Of a stretch of DNA of 64,000 nucleotides, positions 43,857 through 52,590 are shown in pieces. The stretch lies in contig CAXHTR010000008.1 in the NCBI GenBank assembly GCA_964019655.1, positions 558,001 through 622,000 of the forward strand, written 5' to 3'. The DNA comes from Perkinsela sp. pyNocScin1. Lineage: Eukaryota; Euglenozoa; Kinetoplastea; Prokinetoplastida; Perkinselidae. Numbering within the stretch: the first letter of the stretch is position 1; every line of letters begins with the position of its first letter. A model generated the notes under the pieces. That model was not told the DNA's origin and made no database searches. It saw nothing but the letters and a program-made list of their open reading frames with translations. A program made the position numbers and the translations under genes.

Positions 43857-46223
43857 ATGAATCAGCTCAAAATTCTAGTGCAAGCACTCAGCCAGTATCG
43901 GGCGCATGGCAGCATGCAGCGTGACACAGCAAGCGTTATGCGATGTCTCAGAAGTCAGACATGGACCGCAAGGCCATGTAGCTCTCAAGCAGTGGCGTCG
44001 CCAGAAGCCCCAGCAGAGAAAAAATTTTCGTGTTCCCTCTGTGCAAAGCTATTTCTAACGAAGAGTGCCCTCGATAGCCACATGGTGCTGCGCCACAGCC
44101 AGCGCACCCCAGGCAAACGGCAGGGCACCGCAGCGGGTGCATACCAGAAGCCGCAGTCCTTCCAGAGCCTCATCGACGGGTACGAGGCGACTCACATCGA
44201 GCGCATCGACAAGCGGCGGTACTCGAAGCACCCGCTGATCATTGACGGCAAGCCCGAGACCGAAGAGGAGCGTAAGGCGCGGCTCAGGAAAGTCATCGAG
44301 GAGCGCGAGCAGCAGCGGCACAAATCAGTGAGTGTGACTGATATTCCGCTGGTGCTCGACTTAGTGAGTGCATGGGATACGTATGCCCTCAACGCGGAAG
44401 AAGACCGTAACAATGACCTTGAGGAGGGTGAGTATGTCCCACCACCATACATAAAATACACGCCGGTCACTATCGACGATATTAAGGCATACATCAAACG
44501 AAGAAGGGAGGAGCTCGGGTACGACGAAGACGCTGTCTCGTGGACGTCGGATGGCATTCCCCTGAGCGTTTTTAAAAGTGCAGCGTTCCGGAAAAACGAA
44601 AAGCAAAATGCAGAGCTCCAAAAAATACATTTTGGTTCGCGGCAGCTCGGTGGCATGACCGAGGAGAACCCGTACAAAAAGGATGAAAGTCCGGAAACTG
44701 TTGACCTTCCGTTCAAATGCCCGAACTGCGGGAAGGGCTACCGGTCAAAGATGTCTATGGAATTTCACTTCACGTCAATATGTAAGTCGAAGGGCGGCGA
44801 GGAGGCCAGCACAGCTGAGGCATCTCCAGCGCCGGCGAGCGAGGCAGCCGCCACGAATGATGCACCGAAAAAAGAAACTTTTGTCGAAGGCCCTTTGCCA
44901 GAGCCAATCTACGCATCGCCAGAGGTGCGAGAGATGTACAGAAAAGCAGAGGACTACGAGCCTGTGAACCCTTTCACGCAGATCAAAAAAGAAGACAAGG
45001 TAGACCTCGAGTCGCTCTCGGATGAGTGGCAAATACAGGAAAATCTGGAAAGTGTCATCAAGGAGAAAGCCGACGCAGCCATTCGGCATGAAAATGAGCC
45101 TGAGCACCTCCGACCGCTCGCGCAAACGAGCGCGCCGAGTGTTCAAAGTGGCAGTGAGTCTTATGTGGGAGATGCAAACGATGGAAAAGTAAAGGAAGTA
45201 CAGAGCATCCCGACGCCCGTTGTTCGCACCTCGAGCAGCGCACCGAATCCGTTTGCAAAGAAGGCGGCCACCTCGAGTATCCCACAGAAGGCTGATGCGG
45301 GCCCTGAACGCGCTGCAACACCTAGCAAGCAAGCGCCTCCAACACCACCCGCAGCAAGTACAATGAACCCCTTTAAGCAAGCAGCATTGCAGGCGAAAGC
45401 ACTCAAAGACGCAGGCAAGCCAGCAGACAAGGGCTTTGCCGATCCTGAGACCTTCAAGGCCGCGATGGATAAAATTCCTGCCAAGCACGCCGTGTCAGTA
45501 GAGAAGAAGCCGAATCACCTTCATGCTGAAACGTGTAACGAGGCGCTCAACCGCACATTCTCGAAGCAACCAGAGCTTCTTCGGAACTTCACAAGCCGAA
45601 AGCCCGTGCATCAGAACCCGTTCAAAATGTTCAGTGCCGCGAGAGACAATCCGCAAGTACCATCAGCCTCACGGAGTGTCAATGTACAGGAGCCAAAGTC
45701 AGTGAAGAAACCATCAAACCCCTTTGCACACTTTTCTACTAAGAGCACTGAGACTTTACAAAAGCCATCGGTAGAGTCGCCCGGCACTACTCGACCAATT
45801 AACACGCAAAAACCTCCTGTGCAGCAGGCGAAGCCAAACCCATTCAACTTGCCCCAAAACTTCAGCTCATCGCAGAGAGCACCGGCCAGCTCACCAAAAA
45901 TTGCAAACCTTTTTGCACAAAAGCCTGCCACTGCGACTGAACAGCATCGACCAATAAATCCCTTTGCATCCATACCAACGCCAAGGTCCACTGTGGGCGC
46001 ATCGCAGCAAACGGCAGCTACAACAAAGCAGACAAAGCCAACTTGCCCACAGTGTGGTCTCACGTTTCGGCTGCAAGCTGCGCTCGATTCGCACATAGCG
46101 TCGAGCCACACCGTCGCGAGTAGCTTGTACTCGGACACAGAAGTGATGATCTCAAGCGATGAGAATCCGTATCAGCCAGGAGGGGTTGTCCCAGTTATAC
46201 CAGCTGATCCCTTTGCAGTCTAA
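43857..46223 (+). CDS. Three-zinc-finger protein with NPF repeats, editing-protein-like
   Basis: The product has 788 residues from ATG 43857. A presequence-like N-terminus leads to C2H2 finger 1 (CSLC...SALDSHMVLRH, TGT at 44031). A charged conserved-looking domain follows ('DLVSAWDTYALNAEEDRNNDLEEGEYVPPPYIKYTPV'; 'IKAYIKRRREELGYDED'), then a CPNC finger with a final His and Cys (44718-44783). A long disordered region holds seven Asn-Pro-Phe motifs. A third finger near the C-terminus (CPQC..TFRLQAALDSHIASSH, 46044) ends about 35 residues before the stop. The third finger is nearly the same as one in the protein at 48116. C2H2 fingers with long linkers recall RNA-editing KREPA1/2 proteins, but there is no C-terminal OB fold here. 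A kinetoplastid mitochondrial RNA protein is my best guess. Two KREPA-like genes follow on the same strand. Confidence 0.6.
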   Translation: MNQLKILVQALSQYRAHGSMQRDTASVMRCLRSQTWTARPCSSQAVASPEAPAEKKFSCSLCAKLFLTKSALDSHMVLRHSQRTPGKRQGTAAGAYQKPQSFQSLIDGYEATHIERIDKRRYSKHPLIIDGKPETEEERKARLRKVIEEREQQRHKSVSVTDIPLVLDLVSAWDTYALNAEEDRNNDLEEGEYVPPPYIKYTPVTIDDIKAYIKRRREELGYDEDAVSWTSDGIPLSVFKSAAFRKNEKQNAELQKIHFGSRQLGGMTEENPYKKDESPETVDLPFKCPNCGKGYRSKMSMEFHFTSICKSKGGEEASTAEASPAPASEAAATNDAPKKETFVEGPLPEPIYASPEVREMYRKAEDYEPVNPFTQIKKEDKVDLESLSDEWQIQENLESVIKEKADAAIRHENEPEHLRPLAQTSAPSVQSGSESYVGDANDGKVKEVQSIPTPVVRTSSSAPNPFAKKAATSSIPQKADAGPERAATPSKQAPPTPPAASTMNPFKQAALQAKALKDAGKPADKGFADPETFKAAMDKIPAKHAVSVEKKPNHLHAETCNEALNRTFSKQPELLRNFTSRKPVHQNPFKMFSAARDNPQVPSASRSVNVQEPKSVKKPSNPFAHFSTKSTETLQKPSVESPGTTRPINTQKPPVQQAKPNPFNLPQNFSSSQRAPASSPKIANLFAQKPATATEQHRPINPFASIPTPRSTVGASQQTAATTKQTKPTCPQCGLTFRLQAALDSHIASSHTVASSLYSDTEVMISSDENPYQPGGVVPVIPADPFAV
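44967..45965 (+). repeat. Seven NPF motifs in the first zinc-finger protein
   Basis: Asn-Pro-Phe codons start at 44967, 45246, 45366, 45615, 45717, 45837 and 45957. Three of the six intervals are exactly 120 bases (40 residues). Flanking residues vary, often followed by Ala or Lys, within a disordered Pro/Lys/Ser region. Confidence 0.8.
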
Positions 46224-46390
46224 TGGCACCGTACGAGTAATCAACAACGCATAGTGCTTTCCGAAAGGGTAAAAAGTATACTCAAAGGTGTCTGTATGTA
46301 ACTTTCGTAAGCAATAATTCTGACCTTTCGTGCGCATTTATTACTTTGCATACTTCTGTGATTTTCTACTCACATCAATGCATAGCAAGC

Positions 46391-47398
46391 ATGACACATA
46401 AAGAATCTCTGCTCAAGGTGTGCCATCGCACTAGCATACGTACACAGAGCGCAATTCGAAGAGCCTTCCCTTCGCTTTTCGTACTCACACAAATGCGCTC
46501 TTTCGTCCCAGGCGGCTCTCCGACGCAAGGCAACACCTTTGGCATGCCCATGCAGCAGGGTGCACCCGGGGTCTTTCCACTGATGCCAAGCATGGGAACG
46601 GGTAACGCTCCTGTGAATCCCTTCATGAGCGCAAATGTTTTCTCACAGGCAAAACCAGCGCCGGTGAGCAGTGCACCTGCGCAGCCATCTGTAGCTGATG
46701 GCCCTGCCGAGTCCGCAGAGGCTCCAAAGTCTGACGGTGAGCCCCGATTTACGTGCGCAATGTGTGATAAATCCTTCCGACTCGAGTCAGCACTGATACA
46801 TCACATGAAAATCAAGCACAACGAGGTCGTCGCACCGGGCTCGCAGCAGCCCGCATCTGGAGGAGCGCCAGAGCCCCCTATGTCCGAAGAGGCCAAGGAG
46901 AAGGAGAAGTACATTGTTGACAAAGCTGCTGGTGTGAACGATTTCGTCTCGCCAGAGTCAACGAACAGCGAATACGCAGAGAAGGTTCGAGCCGCCAAGC
47001 AGAAGGCGGCAAGCGCCCTTCCACCAGAGGAAGTAACCATCGCCTGTCACTCGAGCTGCATCAACTCGATTGTCCTGGTCGGGAAAATGGTCGATGTGCA
47101 GTGTGGGTACGTCTGGGAGGACCGTGTTTTCCAGTTTTCCATCGTCTGTCCATTCCGCGACCCGCCATCTGGCGAGTCTGATCGCGATACCATCATCGTG
47201 CGTTATCATCTCGGCGATGGAGAGGACGCGCGGGCACAGGAAAAGGTCTTTCGGGCACTTGCCGATGACGGAAAGAACGTCTGCGTGATGGGCAACATAC
47301 GCATGAACCCACAGCTCGAGAAGGTCAATAGCAGGTACTACTACTACCCGCTCGTGTACGTGAGTCCGAGCTGTGGCTCCATCCAAGCGCTCGAGTAG
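46391..47398 (+). CDS. KREPA-like protein: one C2H2 finger plus OB fold
   Basis: The product has 335 residues from ATG 46391 (the frame starts at a TTG at 46346, and a predicted acceptor AG lies at 46384-46385). The start is mitochondrial-presequence-like ('MTHKESLLKVCHRTSIRTQSAIRRAF'). A Gly/Pro/Met-rich segment holds one NPF motif (46616). The C2H2 finger is CAMCDKSFRLESALIHHMKIKH (from 46754). The C-terminal 115 residues form an OB/SSB-like domain: 'INSIVLVGKMVDVQCG', 'FQFSIVCPF', 'TIIVRYHLGD', 'GKNVCVMGNIRMNPQLEKVNSRYYYYPLVYV'. Finger plus C-terminal OB fold is the layout of editosome proteins KREPA1-3, which bind guide RNA/mRNA and organise the uridine insertion/deletion complex. Closest by size is KREPA3, but I leave the symbol open. 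Confidence 0.7.
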   Translation: MTHKESLLKVCHRTSIRTQSAIRRAFPSLFVLTQMRSFVPGGSPTQGNTFGMPMQQGAPGVFPLMPSMGTGNAPVNPFMSANVFSQAKPAPVSSAPAQPSVADGPAESAEAPKSDGEPRFTCAMCDKSFRLESALIHHMKIKHNEVVAPGSQQPASGGAPEPPMSEEAKEKEKYIVDKAAGVNDFVSPESTNSEYAEKVRAAKQKAASALPPEEVTIACHSSCINSIVLVGKMVDVQCGYVWEDRVFQFSIVCPFRDPPSGESDRDTIIVRYHLGDGEDARAQEKVFRALADDGKNVCVMGNIRMNPQLEKVNSRYYYYPLVYVSPSCGSIQALE

Positions 47399-47533
47399 TC
47401 GTAGCGATGTGAATACCATTAACCGTTTCGCACAGGATCCTGCTATTACTTCCGCTGGGCAAGTAGATTGCTAAGCGCTGTGATACAATAGCTCAATAGT
47501 TTGTCAATTTTTACTATCCACTTGCAATACTTT

Positions 47534-47938
47534 ATGCATGGCCTGCGCCTGCTCACATTAGGCGCGTTAAGCCCCGCCTGGCTGTGTCGCGCGAGTGAAG
47601 ACGACGTGCAGTGGGGCGAATCGAGTGGCACACAAGGCGTCCCCTTTCGGCTCGAGGATTTCCCACAGGACTCGTGGTTCACCACTTTCTTTGGGGATTG
47701 GAGCACACGGGAATCATACAGGCCGCCGCGTGAGAGCTCATGGCCCGAGACGCGGGCGGAGCTGGAGCACTTCATTGGGAAGCTCCGGCTTCGCTTGCGG
47801 ACCTTCAATCACGGTAGGTGGGCGATCGTGTTCGCTATAGCGCTCTTTCTTCTGTATTTATTTCCCGGGCCGCCGTACATTATGATATGGATACTCATTG
47901 GCCTGTACTCATCGTACAATCGTTACCCAATATTTTAA
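47534..47938 (+). CDS. Small two-span membrane protein, hypothetical
   Basis: The product has 134 residues from ATG 47534; the open frame reaches TTG 47501. The N-terminus 'MHGLRLLTLGALSPAWLCRA' could be a signal peptide or a mitochondrial presequence. The soluble middle is Trp-rich and acidic ('DDVQWGE', 'DSWFTTFFGDW'). The C-terminus has one long or two short hydrophobic helices ('GRWAIVFAIALFLLYLFPGPPYIMIWILIGLYSSYN'), with 'PGPP' at the turn. No family is recognised. It separates the two KREPA-like genes, so a mitochondrial role is possible but unsupported. The 177-bp gap after it shows no feature. Confidence 0.5.
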   Translation: MHGLRLLTLGALSPAWLCRASEDDVQWGESSGTQGVPFRLEDFPQDSWFTTFFGDWSTRESYRPPRESSWPETRAELEHFIGKLRLRLRTFNHGRWAIVFAIALFLLYLFPGPPYIMIWILIGLYSSYNRYPIF

Positions 47939-48115
47939 AGGGCTGAGCAGGGGTGTGCTTGAGCTCGCATGCTCGGGTAAAGCCTTGAGAGGACGTAGGG
48001 AACTGCTAGTGTTGACGTCAAAGCGAAAGTTGTAGTAAGTCAAGTGAAAATTCAAGTACATACAACTTTCCTACTCTATTTTCACTCTTCTTTGTGAGAT
48101 ATTAGGCATGCGCTG

Positions 48116-50062
48116 ATGCATTTTGGTGAAACCCATCTTCCGCTGCGAAGAGAGCTGACCCGCCAGTTTGGTCTCTATCGGCACAGCGTGCACTGCTGGC
48201 CATTTCTGCACAGCTTTGCCCTCCGTTCGCAGAGCGCACCGAGTAGTAGCCTGACTGGCCAAGTCTTTCGTAAGCTCCAGTGCCCACACTGCTCAAAAGC
48301 ATTCCGCTTGCAGGCTGCGCTCGATCACCACATAATTGCAGCACACACCGCAGCGCCGGACACCTCGCCGAAGAGAGCGGAAGAGAGGAAAATGGTCTTC
48401 GAGAAACCAAAGTTCCTTGGCACGGCATTTAACCGCATTGAAATCAAAAGCACTGAATTAAGGCCGAAGGCCCATGAGACGTCCACACCGACGACTAGCG
48501 ACCCCCTGGGCCCTGGCTTACTACCAGATAAGCGTGTTCATGCAAATGTCCCTACATTTTCAGCTACTGTGAGTAGCTGGTCAAGCCTACAGGGTAGTCT
48601 GCCGGCTAAAACGAGCGAAGGTGACTTTCCGGACATGGAATCTGTTCTTGAAATGGATCCCTTTGATGCAAAAGGGGTGCGCTTGGAAACATCTGGCGTA
48701 GAGCTACCGAATGCACAGTCAATAGCCATGGAGACGCAAGAGATGGTCAACGAAGAAGCTGAAGCTGTAAGTCAGACGCCAGAAATATCCATGCCAGCGA
48801 ACCCCGGCGTTGAAACTCCGCCGAATCCGTTTAAACACGCGATTCGAACAGATGTTACGAACCCGTTCGCGCCGCAGCCAGACGGCAGCGGCTCCTTCAA
48901 TCAGTTCGCGGCCGAGCTAAACAAAAAGCTCGCGATTGACGTTCTGAGCATTAAGTCAAAGGAGGCCCAGGCAGGCAAGAATGTCCAATTCACGCCTTTC
49001 ACGCCCAAGGGTGCATTTCCTGAGGGCCCCAAAGCATTCGCGACGCAGAGCTTTGTCCCGTTTGCCTTTGGCAAGGGCCCCGAAAAGCCGCAGAGCCAGG
49101 CACAAACGATGAATGACACAGTCGTGTCCTTCGTGCAAGGCCACGGCGTGGAGAGAGTGCAAAGCGCGAGCCCGTTCAAGCACGGGATGCATCGCCAGCT
49201 CGTACCACCGAGCTCACCGTATGCGCCTGAACGCGCCCCTGAAAGACCGAAACTCATCCTCACTGCTGAAGAGGAGGTCTGCCCACCCACCGAAGCACAA
49301 ACGACGGATACCTCCACACCACTTTATGAGCCAGAACCGCAGCGGCTGCCATGCCCTCGCTGCCCCAAGATTTTTAAGCTTGCAGAGGGGCTTGTACAGC
49401 ATATGGCCCGCTGCCACAACGTGGAGCTATCGTTGCGCGAAGCGGAGGAACTTAACTTCATCCCCCGTGGAAGCTTACCGCAGAAAGACAGCGCTCGCCA
49501 AGGTTCGACACCGGAAGGGGCAGCAGTAGAATGGACCTCCGTGGAGCACATCCGAAAAGAGTTCATGGCTGCAAAGAAAAAGGAGAAAGATATGCCGTTC
49601 CACGAGAACCGGTTCATCGCCAAGCATTACAGCACAGTCAGCTCTGTGTATCTCATGGGCCAAGCGACCAACGTCACCACCGGAGTCATCGAGGGCCTGA
49701 AGTTCGCCCACTTCACCCTCACAGTCCCGTTCGAGTCGCCCCCCGCAGGCGAGGTTTCAAGCGATTCGTTCCAAATCCTCGTCGACTGCACGCCGAAGAA
49801 ACCTTCCAATCTGAAAATGGCCACTAATGTATCTGAACGCTCGAAAGTGGCGGCGCATCGAGTGGCTCGGCTGCGGGAGTACATTGAGAAGCAGGTAGCC
49901 GAAATGGAGAGCTACGTCCGCAGTGTTGCGCAGGAAGGGAAAACTGTGTACGTGCAGGGCTGCTTCCGAATGAACCCGCAGTGGGTCGAGGGAAGGATGC
50001 AGTACCTCCCAGTTATTCTCGTGACACCAGCGGCTGGGCTTATTAGTGCAGTCAATTTTTGA
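48116..50062 (+). CDS. KREPA-like protein: two C2H2 fingers plus OB fold
   Basis: The product has 648 residues from ATG 48116. Finger 1 (CPHCSKAFRLQAALDHHIIAAH, from 48281) and finger 2 (CPRCPKIFKLAEGLVQHMARCH, from 49352) are separated by about 330 disordered, Pro/Thr-rich residues with NPF motifs at 48824 and 48860. The C-terminal domain (from about 49620) has SSB/OB strands: 'VSSVYLMGQATNVTTG', 'KFAHFTLTVPF', 'SFQILVDC', 'GKTVYVQGCFRMNPQWVEGRMQYLPVILVTPAAGLI'. Two fingers plus a C-terminal OB domain is the arrangement of KREPA1/KREPA2 of the mitochondrial RNA editosome, and size is between them (about 590 and 760). The presence of such proteins implies an edited kinetoplast genome. The KREPA family is likely; the exact subunit is not. 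Confidence 0.72.
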   Translation: MHFGETHLPLRRELTRQFGLYRHSVHCWPFLHSFALRSQSAPSSSLTGQVFRKLQCPHCSKAFRLQAALDHHIIAAHTAAPDTSPKRAEERKMVFEKPKFLGTAFNRIEIKSTELRPKAHETSTPTTSDPLGPGLLPDKRVHANVPTFSATVSSWSSLQGSLPAKTSEGDFPDMESVLEMDPFDAKGVRLETSGVELPNAQSIAMETQEMVNEEAEAVSQTPEISMPANPGVETPPNPFKHAIRTDVTNPFAPQPDGSGSFNQFAAELNKKLAIDVLSIKSKEAQAGKNVQFTPFTPKGAFPEGPKAFATQSFVPFAFGKGPEKPQSQAQTMNDTVVSFVQGHGVERVQSASPFKHGMHRQLVPPSSPYAPERAPERPKLILTAEEEVCPPTEAQTTDTSTPLYEPEPQRLPCPRCPKIFKLAEGLVQHMARCHNVELSLREAEELNFIPRGSLPQKDSARQGSTPEGAAVEWTSVEHIRKEFMAAKKKEKDMPFHENRFIAKHYSTVSSVYLMGQATNVTTGVIEGLKFAHFTLTVPFESPPAGEVSSDSFQILVDCTPKKPSNLKMATNVSERSKVAAHRVARLREYIEKQVAEMESYVRSVAQEGKTVYVQGCFRMNPQWVEGRMQYLPVILVTPAAGLISAVNF

Positions 50063-50308
50063 TTCTTTCGCGCTACGGGGCCAACTGTCAGCGGCATAGA
50101 CTGAAATGCCATCTCATCTTTTACTCTGTCTGGTATGCTAATCATGGTCAAGAACAAAATATAACCTATTCTCAATGCTTCTTACTGGCAATCTTGATCC
50201 GGTGCGCATCGATTTCCCCTTCGAGCTCACCCTGTGTCTCTTCCCGTTTTTAGCGCTCAGCACTTGCCTTCCCATACATTCCCACTTTCTTATTTCTATA
50301 TCCCACGT

Positions 50309-52093
50309 ATGGCGAGTGCAAGCTTCACCGTTGACATTCACATGAAACTTCGGCAACTGGTGACGAGCATCACAAGCAAGCTCCACGTCTCGGCCCCGAA
50401 AAAGGCCGCAGAGAAGGCCACTAAGCCCAAGCCCACCGTGGCGGAGCCGAAAAATGACGACAAGTACTTCCTCAAAGACGCTGTCAAGGGCCAGGTCGTG
50501 ACCCGCTTCCCGCCGGAGGCCAGTGGGTTCCTGCACATCGGCCACGCCAAAGCTGCGCTCATCAATTTCATTCTGCGGGAGAAGTACGACGGAAAGCTCA
50601 TCTTCCGCTTCGACGACACCAACCCAGAGAAGGAGAAGGACGAGTTCGAGGTGTCCATCACGCGCGACCTCAAGTGGCTCGGCGTCTCGTGGGACATCGG
50701 GCCGACGCACACGTCCGACTACTTCCCCGAGATGCTGCGCTTCGCGACGCAGATGATCGAAAAAGGGCTCGCGTACGCCGACTGCACGCCGACGGAGGAG
50801 ATGCGAAAGTTCCGTGAGACCAAGCAGCCCACGCCGAGCAGGGACAACACCGTCGAGGAGAACCTGCGCCTGTGGGACGAAATGCAGCGCGGCACGCCCG
50901 AGGGCCAAAAGTGCTGCCTCCGCGCGAAGATCGACTTCCGCGCCGCGAACGGCGCGCTCCGCGACCCGACCATCTATCGCGTCGTGCTCGACCCGCCGCA
51001 CCTGCGCACGGGCACTTCCTACAAGGTCTACCCGACCTACGACTTTGCCTGCCCCATCGTCGACAGCCTCGAGGGGGTCTCGCACGCGCTCCGCACGACG
51101 GAGTACAAGGACCGCGACAAGCAGTACCAGTGGATCGCCAAGGCGCTCGGCATCCGCTGCCCGCAGCTCAACGACTACAGCCGCCTCAACATGGAGTACA
51201 CCGTCATGTCGAAGCGCAAGCTCACGGAGCTCGTGCGGCACAATGTCGTGATGGGCTGGGACGACCCGCGCTTCCCGACCGTGCAAGGCCTCGCGCGCAA
51301 GGGCCTCGCAGCCGAGGCGCTCCGCCAGTTCGTCGAGGTCCAGGGCATGTCCAAGGTCATCAACGTCATGGAGTGGTCCAAGCTCTGGGCCATCAACAGC
51401 AAGATCCTCGACCCGATCGCGAAGCGGTACACCGCCGTGAGCGCGACGCACTCGTGCGTGTGCACCATCGCCAATTTCGATGGCAATGTCCGCACAGACC
51501 AGAAACTCTGGCACAAGAAGAACCCGTCGCTCGGCGAGAAGCCTATCACGTTCGGGCCCGAAATTCTCCTCGAGTCCTTCGACGTTGCGCTGCTCCAGGC
51601 GAACGAGGAAGTCACGCTGATGGATTGGGGGAACGCGTTTATAGATAAAGTCGAGTACGAGATGGTCGACGGTCAGCCCAATACGGCCCGCGGCCCAGTG
51701 CGCTGTATCGCGACGCTGCACCCAGAGGGCGACTTCAAGACGACCAAGTACAAGCTCTCGTGGCTCGCTGCCGCCGCGGACGCCCTGAAGATCACGTGCG
51801 TCGAGTTTGACCACCTGTTGAGCACCAAAAAATTCGACTCGGGCATGTCGACCGAGGAGTTCCTCAAGACTGTGAACCGGTCGTCGCGATATACGCAGAC
51901 GCTCCGCGGCGAGGTGCCGTTCGCCGATGTCCACAAAGGGCAGACGCTGCAGATCGAGCGCCGCGGCTTCTACATCGTCGACGACGTGCAGAAGGATGCG
52001 AACGGTGGCAGCCTCGTTACCGTTTTTGCCATCCCCGACGGGCGCACAAAGGTCAATCACTTGAGCGCGAAGGCGCTGTGCACTGCTGCATAG
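50309..52093 (+). CDS. GluRS: Glutamyl-tRNA synthetase, archaeal/eukaryotic type
   Basis: The product has 594 residues from ATG 50309; the frame reads back to GTG 50234. The class I HIGH motif is at residues 76-79 in 'RFPPEASGFLHIGHAKAALIN', the KMSKS equivalent is 'YTVMSKRKLTELV', and 'FRFDDTNPEKEKDEFE' and 'LRTTEYKDRDKQYQWI' are family hallmarks. The C-terminal anticodon-binding region is beta-barrel-like as in non-bacterial GluRS/GlnRS. 'RLNMEYTVMSKRK' favours GluRS over GlnRS. It charges tRNA-Glu in the cytosol; a short Ala/Lys-rich N-terminal stretch precedes the catalytic core. Codons are strongly GC-ending, giving a long antisense ORF (50138-52111 on the minus strand), which I regard as a shadow. 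Confidence 0.95.
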   Translation: MASASFTVDIHMKLRQLVTSITSKLHVSAPKKAAEKATKPKPTVAEPKNDDKYFLKDAVKGQVVTRFPPEASGFLHIGHAKAALINFILREKYDGKLIFRFDDTNPEKEKDEFEVSITRDLKWLGVSWDIGPTHTSDYFPEMLRFATQMIEKGLAYADCTPTEEMRKFRETKQPTPSRDNTVEENLRLWDEMQRGTPEGQKCCLRAKIDFRAANGALRDPTIYRVVLDPPHLRTGTSYKVYPTYDFACPIVDSLEGVSHALRTTEYKDRDKQYQWIAKALGIRCPQLNDYSRLNMEYTVMSKRKLTELVRHNVVMGWDDPRFPTVQGLARKGLAAEALRQFVEVQGMSKVINVMEWSKLWAINSKILDPIAKRYTAVSATHSCVCTIANFDGNVRTDQKLWHKKNPSLGEKPITFGPEILLESFDVALLQANEEVTLMDWGNAFIDKVEYEMVDGQPNTARGPVRCIATLHPEGDFKTTKYKLSWLAAAADALKITCVEFDHLLSTKKFDSGMSTEEFLKTVNRSSRYTQTLRGEVPFADVHKGQTLQIERRGFYIVDDVQKDANGGSLVTVFAIPDGRTKVNHLSAKALCTAA

Positions 52094-52166
52094 AATTGAG
52101 ATCTCACACAAATTTACTTTGCAACGCTCAGATTCTATGATTTTATTTCATTTTACTTTGTGAAAA

Positions 52167-52475
52167 ATGCGTGGGGCTTTGCAAGTAACGCGGCTGTGCC
52201 TCGCGAACACCTTCCCGTACCACATGCGCTACGCTGACCTCGAGCTCCCGACGCGCGGGGAGTTCCCGCACGGCCTCGAGTCCCCGCAGTACATCAAAAA
52301 AATGGACAAGAACCTGCCGTGGTACTTCACGCACTACCGCGCGATGCACATCTGGCCGCGGGACGGCGACGGCTGGGACGACCTGAACGCCGAGGAGCGC
52401 CACGGCGACCTCCACATGTACTACACGCTCGCGTGGTGGAAGCTCGGCGGCGACATCGTGGACCCGAACTCGTGA
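52167..52475 (+). CDS. Small mitochondrial-type hypothetical protein
   Basis: The product has 102 residues from ATG 52167. The N-terminus 'MRGALQVTRLCLANTF' is a good mitochondrial presequence candidate. The remainder is aromatic-rich and compact with no transmembrane segment ('YHMRYADLELPTRGEFPHGLESPQYIKKMDKNLPWYFTHYRAMHIWPRD', 'YYTLAWWKLGGDIV'). It looks like a small accessory subunit of a respiratory complex, but I cannot name one. A short out-of-the-way ORF (52137-52163, nine codons with stop, in the same frame) begins after a possible acceptor AG at 52129-52130. Codon use is GC-ending like its GluRS and SF3B1 neighbours. Confidence 0.6.
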   Translation: MRGALQVTRLCLANTFPYHMRYADLELPTRGEFPHGLESPQYIKKMDKNLPWYFTHYRAMHIWPRDGDGWDDLNAEERHGDLHMYYTLAWWKLGGDIVDPNS

Positions 52476-52590
52476 GCCCATTTCTTGTTCTGGAATTGGC
52501 TGTGGTGTGTGAATAAGTACTTTCCGTATGATTTTTGGGTCTTATTTTAGTAATTTCCCTCTTATTCCTCAATTTTTTATTAACTGCATT

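Noticed and set aside
50138-52111. Long minus-strand ORF opposite GluRS (657 codons)
   Set aside because: It exactly shadows the GC-biased GluRS codons; its translation is low-complexity Arg/Leu/Asp/Val and has no homology, while the plus frame has a complete synthetase.
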